Shown: positions 60,103 to 64,000 of the stretch, piece by piece
Numbering within the stretch: the stretch's first letter is position 1
Layout: each line of letters begins with the position of its first letter
Assembly (NCBI GenBank): GCA_036560485.1
Contig: DATBRC010000030.1
Coordinates: 80,854-144,853 of the forward strand
Direction of reading: 5' to 3'
Source: DATBRC01 sp036560485
Lineage (GTDB): Bacteria > Pseudomonadota > Gammaproteobacteria > Burkholderiales > Burkholderiaceae_D
Length of the DNA: 64,000 nucleotides
Made by a program: the position numbers and the translations under genes
Notes under the pieces: generated by a model
What the model was told of the DNA's origin: nothing
Databases searched by the model: none
The model's input: the letters and a program-made list of their open reading frames with translations, nothing else

Positions 60103-61475
60103 ATTTTGCTGCGACACTGGAAGACTTTGGCAACCGGGTTGCCATCATTCTCGAAAACGGAGAGCGAATCACCTATCAGGAACTGGCACAACAGGCAGAT
60201 GCGGTTTATTCCTCACCTGAAGCGCCATCTCAAAAGCGAACCCTGATCGCCATAGAATGCGACAACCAATTGGCATCCGTCGTTGGGTACCTTGGCGCCT
60301 TGCGTAATGATTGTCCCGCACTATTAGTGGATGCCGATCTTGCTGCAGAATTTCGTGAGCGGCTATATGAGCAGTTCAGTATCCCGGCCATTTGGACCAG
60401 AGAAGGAAGTTGGTTGCGTCGCTCGGTTGAAAGCCCTGCTGTTCATCCGGATCTTGCATTGCTGCTTTCCACATCAGGCAGTACCGGCGCATCAAAACTG
60501 GTCAAGCTCACACTCGACAATCTGCAAGAAAACGCAAAATCGATCGCAAGCTATTTGTCATTGAATAGCGATGAGCGCGCGATTACCACCTTGCCGCTGC
60601 ATTATTCGTACGGATTATCCGTTCTCAATAGCCATTTATGCTGCGGAGCCACCGTATTGCTGACGGCAGAGTCGGTGACATCGCGCACAATATGGAATTT
60701 CTTTCGTGAGCATGAGGCGACAAGTTTCGCCGGCGTACCGGTCACATTTGCGATGCTCAAGAGGATGCGCTTCGAAAGCATGGCATTGCCATCATTGCGA
60801 TGCATGACGCAAGCAGGCGGGCGTCTTGCAGACGATGTGGTGCGCTGGTTTGCCGAGTTGGCCACATCGCGCAACCAGCGTTTTTATGTGATGTACGGCC
60901 AGACAGAAGCGACTGCACGGATCAGTTATGTTCCCTGCGAGCGCCTATTGGATAAAGTCGGTTCCGTTGGCATTTCCGTACCGAATGGGCGGATTGAACT
61001 GGTCGCCGATGACGGCAGCGTGATCACAGCGAGCGGTACGGTCGGGCAATTACGATATGTCGGTCCTAATGTCATGATGGGATATGCGGACAACCAATCT
61101 GATCTGGCACTCGGTGATATGCAGCACGGCACTTTGCTGACTGGCGATCTTGCGATGCGTGATGACGACGGCTATTTTTATATCACCGGTCGTCTGAAAC
61201 GATTCATCAAGATTTTTGGAAACCGAATCGGGCTTGATGAAGTCGAGTCACAATTACGCAATAAAGATCTGGATGTGGCGGTGACCGGGCGTGATGATTT
61301 GCTTGTGGTTGCGGTACGCGGAAATCAGTCGGACCCAGTCAGATTGGCTGCAGATATATCAGCCTGGTATCGCCTTCATCATTCTTCAATCCGGATCATT
61401 CCTGTGCAGGCCTTTCCGCTTTCCTCGTCGGGGAAAATCCAGTACGGGCTGTTGCTGGATGAATTGGCACTTTAA
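60099..61475 (+). CDS. AMP-forming acyl ligase (ANL superfamily)
   Basis: A 458-residue adenylating enzyme. The P-loop motif A3 is STSGSTGASK (124-133). Motif A5 is MYGQTEATARIS, A7 TGDLAMRDDDGYFYITGR, A8 RFIKIFGNRIGLDEVE, and the catalytic Lys of A10 is in LSSSGKIQYG. It activates a carboxylic acid to the acyl-AMP and passes it to CoA or, given the neighbours, to the ACP. It is slightly short for the family (500-550), mostly through a brief N-terminal domain. It starts with TTG, overlapping the SDR stop by four bases. Confidence 0.9.
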   Translation: MNFAATLEDFGNRVAIILENGERITYQELAQQADAVYSSPEAPSQKRTLIAIECDNQLASVVGYLGALRNDCPALLVDADLAAEFRERLYEQFSIPAIWTREGSWLRRSVESPAVHPDLALLLSTSGSTGASKLVKLTLDNLQENAKSIASYLSLNSDERAITTLPLHYSYGLSVLNSHLCCGATVLLTAESVTSRTIWNFFREHEATSFAGVPVTFAMLKRMRFESMALPSLRCMTQAGGRLADDVVRWFAELATSRNQRFYVMYGQTEATARISYVPCERLLDKVGSVGISVPNGRIELVADDGSVITASGTVGQLRYVGPNVMMGYADNQSDLALGDMQHGTLLTGDLAMRDDDGYFYITGRLKRFIKIFGNRIGLDEVESQLRNKDLDVAVTGRDDLLVVAVRGNQSDPVRLAADISAWYRLHHSSIRIIPVQAFPLSSSGKIQYGLLLDELAL

Positions 61476-61495
61476 TTGATTGATAAAGCTTGATT

Positions 61496-62608
61496 ATGAT
61501 TGATGCCCGCAGCTGTTTTGAGAAACCGGTTTATGGCGTAACGCAAACGGACAAGTCTGCTTATCTGGCGGAAGCGTTGACGCAACTGACATGGCAACAC
61601 GCCGAGCGATGTGATTCCTATGCGCGCATATTGCGTGCACGCGGCCTGCAAGTGGGGCAATCGTTTGCACTCGACCAGGTGCCATTCATACCGGTCAACC
61701 TGTTCAAAAACTATGCGCTCAAATCCATTCCCGACGATCAGGTCTTCAAGGTATTGACGTCATCAGGGACGACCTCGCAACAGGTATCCAGAATTTTTCT
61801 CGACAAGACGACATCGACTTCGCAGACCAAGGCGCTGGTATTGATCCTCCAGCAATTTCTCGGCAAGGCGCGCCTGCCGATGCTCATTATCGACCATCCA
61901 GGTGTGATAAAAAATAGATCGTCATTTTCCGCACGCGGAGCCGGTATCCTTGGGCTATCGAATTTCGGCCGCGATCATACCTATGCGTTGAAAGATGAGG
62001 ATATGACGCCGGATCTGGAAGCCATCAAGGCATTCATTGAACGTCATAAAGGTGAACGGATATTTATTTTCGGTTTCACCTTCATGGTGTGGAAATATTT
62101 TTTCCAAGCACTCAAGGAGTGTAAAGATGCACCGGTGTTCGATGACGCCATTCTTGTTCATAGCGGCGGCTGGAAAAAACTGCAGGATGAAGCAGTGGAT
62201 AACAACGCTTTCAAGGCAGCTTTGCGAGACCGGTTCAACATTCAGGCGATCCATAATTTTTATGGGATGGTCGAGCAAGTTGGATCGATCTTTGTGGAAT
62301 GTGAACATGGCCGGTTGCACACAGCCGCATTTGCAGATGTGCTGATACGTGACGCGCGTGATTGGTCGGTTCTGCCTGCTCATCAAAAAGGGTTGATACA
62401 AGTTCTTTCTCTTTTGCCGGAAAGTTATCCTGGTCATAGTCTGTTGACGGAAGACATGGGTGAAGTGACCGGTGTTGATGATTGTCCGTGTGGCCGCTTG
62501 GGGAAAACGTTTGCTGTGCACGGCAGAATTCCGAGTGCCGAGGTGCGGGGATGCAGCGATACGCATGAGGTGAGCAAAGAGAAACCTGTGCAGGGGGTGA
62601 CAATTTGA
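61496..62608 (+). CDS. LuxE-type acyl-protein synthetase
   Basis: LuxE proteins activate a fatty acid as acyl-AMP, bind it to their own cysteine and hand it to LuxC for reduction. Here the nucleotide motif is VLTSSGTTSQ (residues 86-95), followed by FGFTFMVWKYF and the LuxE-diagnostic HNFYGMVEQVGSIFVEC. The C-terminal part has LTEDMGEVTGVDDCPCGRLGKTF, with a CxC near the position of the acyl-accepting Cys. The ATG at 61496 gives 370 residues, the family size. It follows the ligase gene by 20 bases and overlaps the luxC-like gene by four. Confidence 0.9.
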   Translation: MIDARSCFEKPVYGVTQTDKSAYLAEALTQLTWQHAERCDSYARILRARGLQVGQSFALDQVPFIPVNLFKNYALKSIPDDQVFKVLTSSGTTSQQVSRIFLDKTTSTSQTKALVLILQQFLGKARLPMLIIDHPGVIKNRSSFSARGAGILGLSNFGRDHTYALKDEDMTPDLEAIKAFIERHKGERIFIFGFTFMVWKYFFQALKECKDAPVFDDAILVHSGGWKKLQDEAVDNNAFKAALRDRFNIQAIHNFYGMVEQVGSIFVECEHGRLHTAAFADVLIRDARDWSVLPAHQKGLIQVLSLLPESYPGHSLLTEDMGEVTGVDDCPCGRLGKTFAVHGRIPSAEVRGCSDTHEVSKEKPVQGVTI

Positions 62609-63816
62609 ACGCCGATTATCAAGAGCTGGTCGCCAACTCACCGCAGCCTGAACAGCTGGCGGCAACACCATCGTTGTTGCCATTTTCCGATGCAGCACTT
62701 AAATTTGTCGATGACCTGTCGCAAAAAATCATGCGCGCGCCGCAGTCACGCGCATTTCCCGAGTTGGTCTCGTTGGCGTACTGGATGCGCAAGGCCAACC
62801 TGGAACGCTTGCGTACCGATATGCAGCAGCGCATGGGCAATACATTGCATGTGCCAAGAGGAACGGTGTTGCACATTGCGCCATCGAATGTGGATACCAT
62901 CTTTGTCTATTCATGGTTCTTGTCTCTGTTGACTGGTAATAAAAATATCGTGCGGCTATCGAGCAAGGTTTCGATGCAAGCCGATTTTCTGGTCAATGCG
63001 ATTGCGGAATTGTTAAGCATGCCGGCGCATGCAGACATCGCGCAGCGCACATTGCTGGTTCGCTATGCGCCCGACGACCGCGTGACTGAACGCTTCTCGT
63101 CGGTATGCGATGTACGCGTGATATGGGGTGGCGATAGCACGGTTCAGCAAATCCGAAAACTGCCGCTGCCACCGACTTCGATTGAAGTGGCGTTTGCGAA
63201 CAAGTATTCACTTGCGGTGCTGGATGTAAAGCGCTGGCAAGCACAGACCGATGAGCAAAAAAACACATTGGCCAATGCGTTCTATAACGACGCGTACTGG
63301 TTTGATCAAATGGCATGCTCTTCGCCGCGATTGGTGCTGTGGGTCGGTGACATGGAATCAAGCCAGCAGGCAGCGAATGATTTCTGGCCGCGCGTGCAGG
63401 CCCTGATCTCGAAGCGGCGTGAACGTTTTGCAGACAGGGATTACGTCAATAAGCTTTTTGCGCAAGATTCAATGGCTATTGAGTCCGATGTCAGTATTCC
63501 GATGAGTGGGACCAATGATTTGGCGCGCGTATGGCTGAAGGAACCTGCATTGCATCAGGAGCATCACTGCGGAGCGGGTTTGTTTTTTGAATCTGCGATA
63601 CTTAACCTGGATGCAATCAGGCCTCTGCTGAATCGCACCGTACAGACTTTGTCTTATGCCGGATTTACGCAAGATGAATTTCGTGCATTTATACAGGCTG
63701 CGCCGATTGCCGGGATCGACCGGATTGTGCCGTTTGGGCAGGCGTTGAATTTTGGGGCGGTGTGGGATGGGTTTGATTTGGCTCGGGTGTTTATGAGAGA
63801 AGTGAGCCTGCTGTAG
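62605..63816 (+). CDS. LuxC-type acyl-CoA/acyl-protein reductase
   Basis: LuxC reduces an activated fatty acid to the aldehyde with NADPH; it is related to aldehyde dehydrogenases. The 403-residue protein has TVLHIAPSNVDTIFVYSW and SLLTGNKNIVRLSSK in the cofactor domain, and the catalytic Cys238 in FDQMACSSPRLVLWVG. These match the LuxC family. The TTG start overlaps the luxE-like stop and is served by GGGGGTG at 62593-62599. It is the last gene of the run: a dispersed repeat begins about 50 bases after the stop. No luxA or luxB gene is present. Confidence 0.9.
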   Translation: MNADYQELVANSPQPEQLAATPSLLPFSDAALKFVDDLSQKIMRAPQSRAFPELVSLAYWMRKANLERLRTDMQQRMGNTLHVPRGTVLHIAPSNVDTIFVYSWFLSLLTGNKNIVRLSSKVSMQADFLVNAIAELLSMPAHADIAQRTLLVRYAPDDRVTERFSSVCDVRVIWGGDSTVQQIRKLPLPPTSIEVAFANKYSLAVLDVKRWQAQTDEQKNTLANAFYNDAYWFDQMACSSPRLVLWVGDMESSQQAANDFWPRVQALISKRRERFADRDYVNKLFAQDSMAIESDVSIPMSGTNDLARVWLKEPALHQEHHCGAGLFFESAILNLDAIRPLLNRTVQTLSYAGFTQDEFRAFIQAAPIAGIDRIVPFGQALNFGAVWDGFDLARVFMREVSLL

Positions 63817-63863
63817 AAATGCGCTAGGCTGCTTGATCGGATGTCTGTGGACTTGGCTGGCAA

Positions 63864-64000
63864 GCCGGGTCTCGTCCCGGCGGACGAGTTACTTTCTTTT
63901 GCTCCGCCAAAAGAAAGTAACCCAAGAAAAGGCGGCCCTACAAAGCGCCCTACGGGTTCCCGCAAGAGAACGGACCCAAGTGGGAAGCGAAACCAACTCG
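63864..64000. repeat. Dispersed intergenic repeat at the right window edge
   Basis: It begins with the hairpin GCCGGGTCTCGTCCCGGC (63864-63881), the inverse of the core at 44825-44842. Next come perfect 13-base arms GTTACTTTCTTTT (63888-63900) and AAAAGAAAGTAAC (63909-63921) around GCTCCGCC. A GC-rich tail follows. Sequences of this kind occur in many copies in several beta- and gammaproteobacterial genomes, as I recall. The element runs past the window end and marks the boundary of the acyl operon. Confidence 0.65.

Noticed and set aside
57814..63816. A complete bioluminescence (lux) operon
   Set aside because: No luxA- or luxB-like luciferase and no flavin reductase gene is present anywhere in the window.

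Overview
The window looks like chromosomal DNA of a Betaproteobacterium in Burkholderiales, most like Oxalobacteraceae of the Herminiimonas/Janthinobacterium type. This rests on gene order (dxs-folE2; queA-tgt-yajC-secDF; oxyR next to recG; pilT-pilU), on protein sequence character, and on short dispersed intergenic repeats. No rRNA, tRNA, transposase, integrase or CRISPR array was seen. The genus is inferred from memory, not from a database search.

Layout. 1-7.3 kb: the 3' part of dxs, folE2, a pilin-like gene, a PduO-type cobalamin adenosyltransferase, and a complete glcDEF glycolate oxidase operon. 7.4-11.5 kb: a small unknown protein, a DUF2863-like protein, a YihY/BrkB membrane protein and an unusual secreted protein built from three repeats, probably an outer-membrane barrel. 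11.6-17.2 kb: twitching ATPases pilT and pilU with a glutathione peroxidase gene overlapping the end of pilU, then yggS, proC and a prohibitin-like gene. 17.2-26.5 kb: a signalling block with a receiver-PAS-GGDEF-EAL protein followed 26 bp later by a 2195-residue soluble hybrid histidine kinase with about 14 tandem HAMP-type units.

26.5-37.2 kb is mostly housekeeping: ubiA, oxyR, recG, queA-tgt-yajC-secD-secF and a cytochrome b561-like gene. 37.3-47.7 kb: a KimA-like potassium transporter divergent from a two-component pair, a Pal-like lipoprotein, an orphan branched-chain amino-acid-type binding protein, a YceI/cytochrome b561 pair, purB, a glutathione transferase and a 2-Cys peroxiredoxin. 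48.1-56.3 kb: a 2178-residue hybrid kinase whose N-terminal Ser/Thr kinase part is reduced and catalytically dead, then an FMN-dependent glutamate-synthase-like protein.

56.6-63.8 kb is the most distinctive accessory region: an MFS transporter, an alpha/beta hydrolase, and a tight run of acyl carrier protein, short-chain reductase, AMP-forming ligase, LuxE-type acyl-protein synthetase and LuxC-type acyl reductase. No luciferase genes are present. It resembles the aldehyde-making half of a lux operon equipped with its own carrier protein and activating enzyme. The window ends in a dispersed repeat.

How the parts work together: glcD, glcE and glcF form one oxidase; pilT and pilU drive pilus retraction; queA and tgt act in queuosine synthesis; yajC, secD and secF assist the Sec translocon; oxyR, gpx and the peroxiredoxin point to peroxide defence, though they are not linked in one operon.
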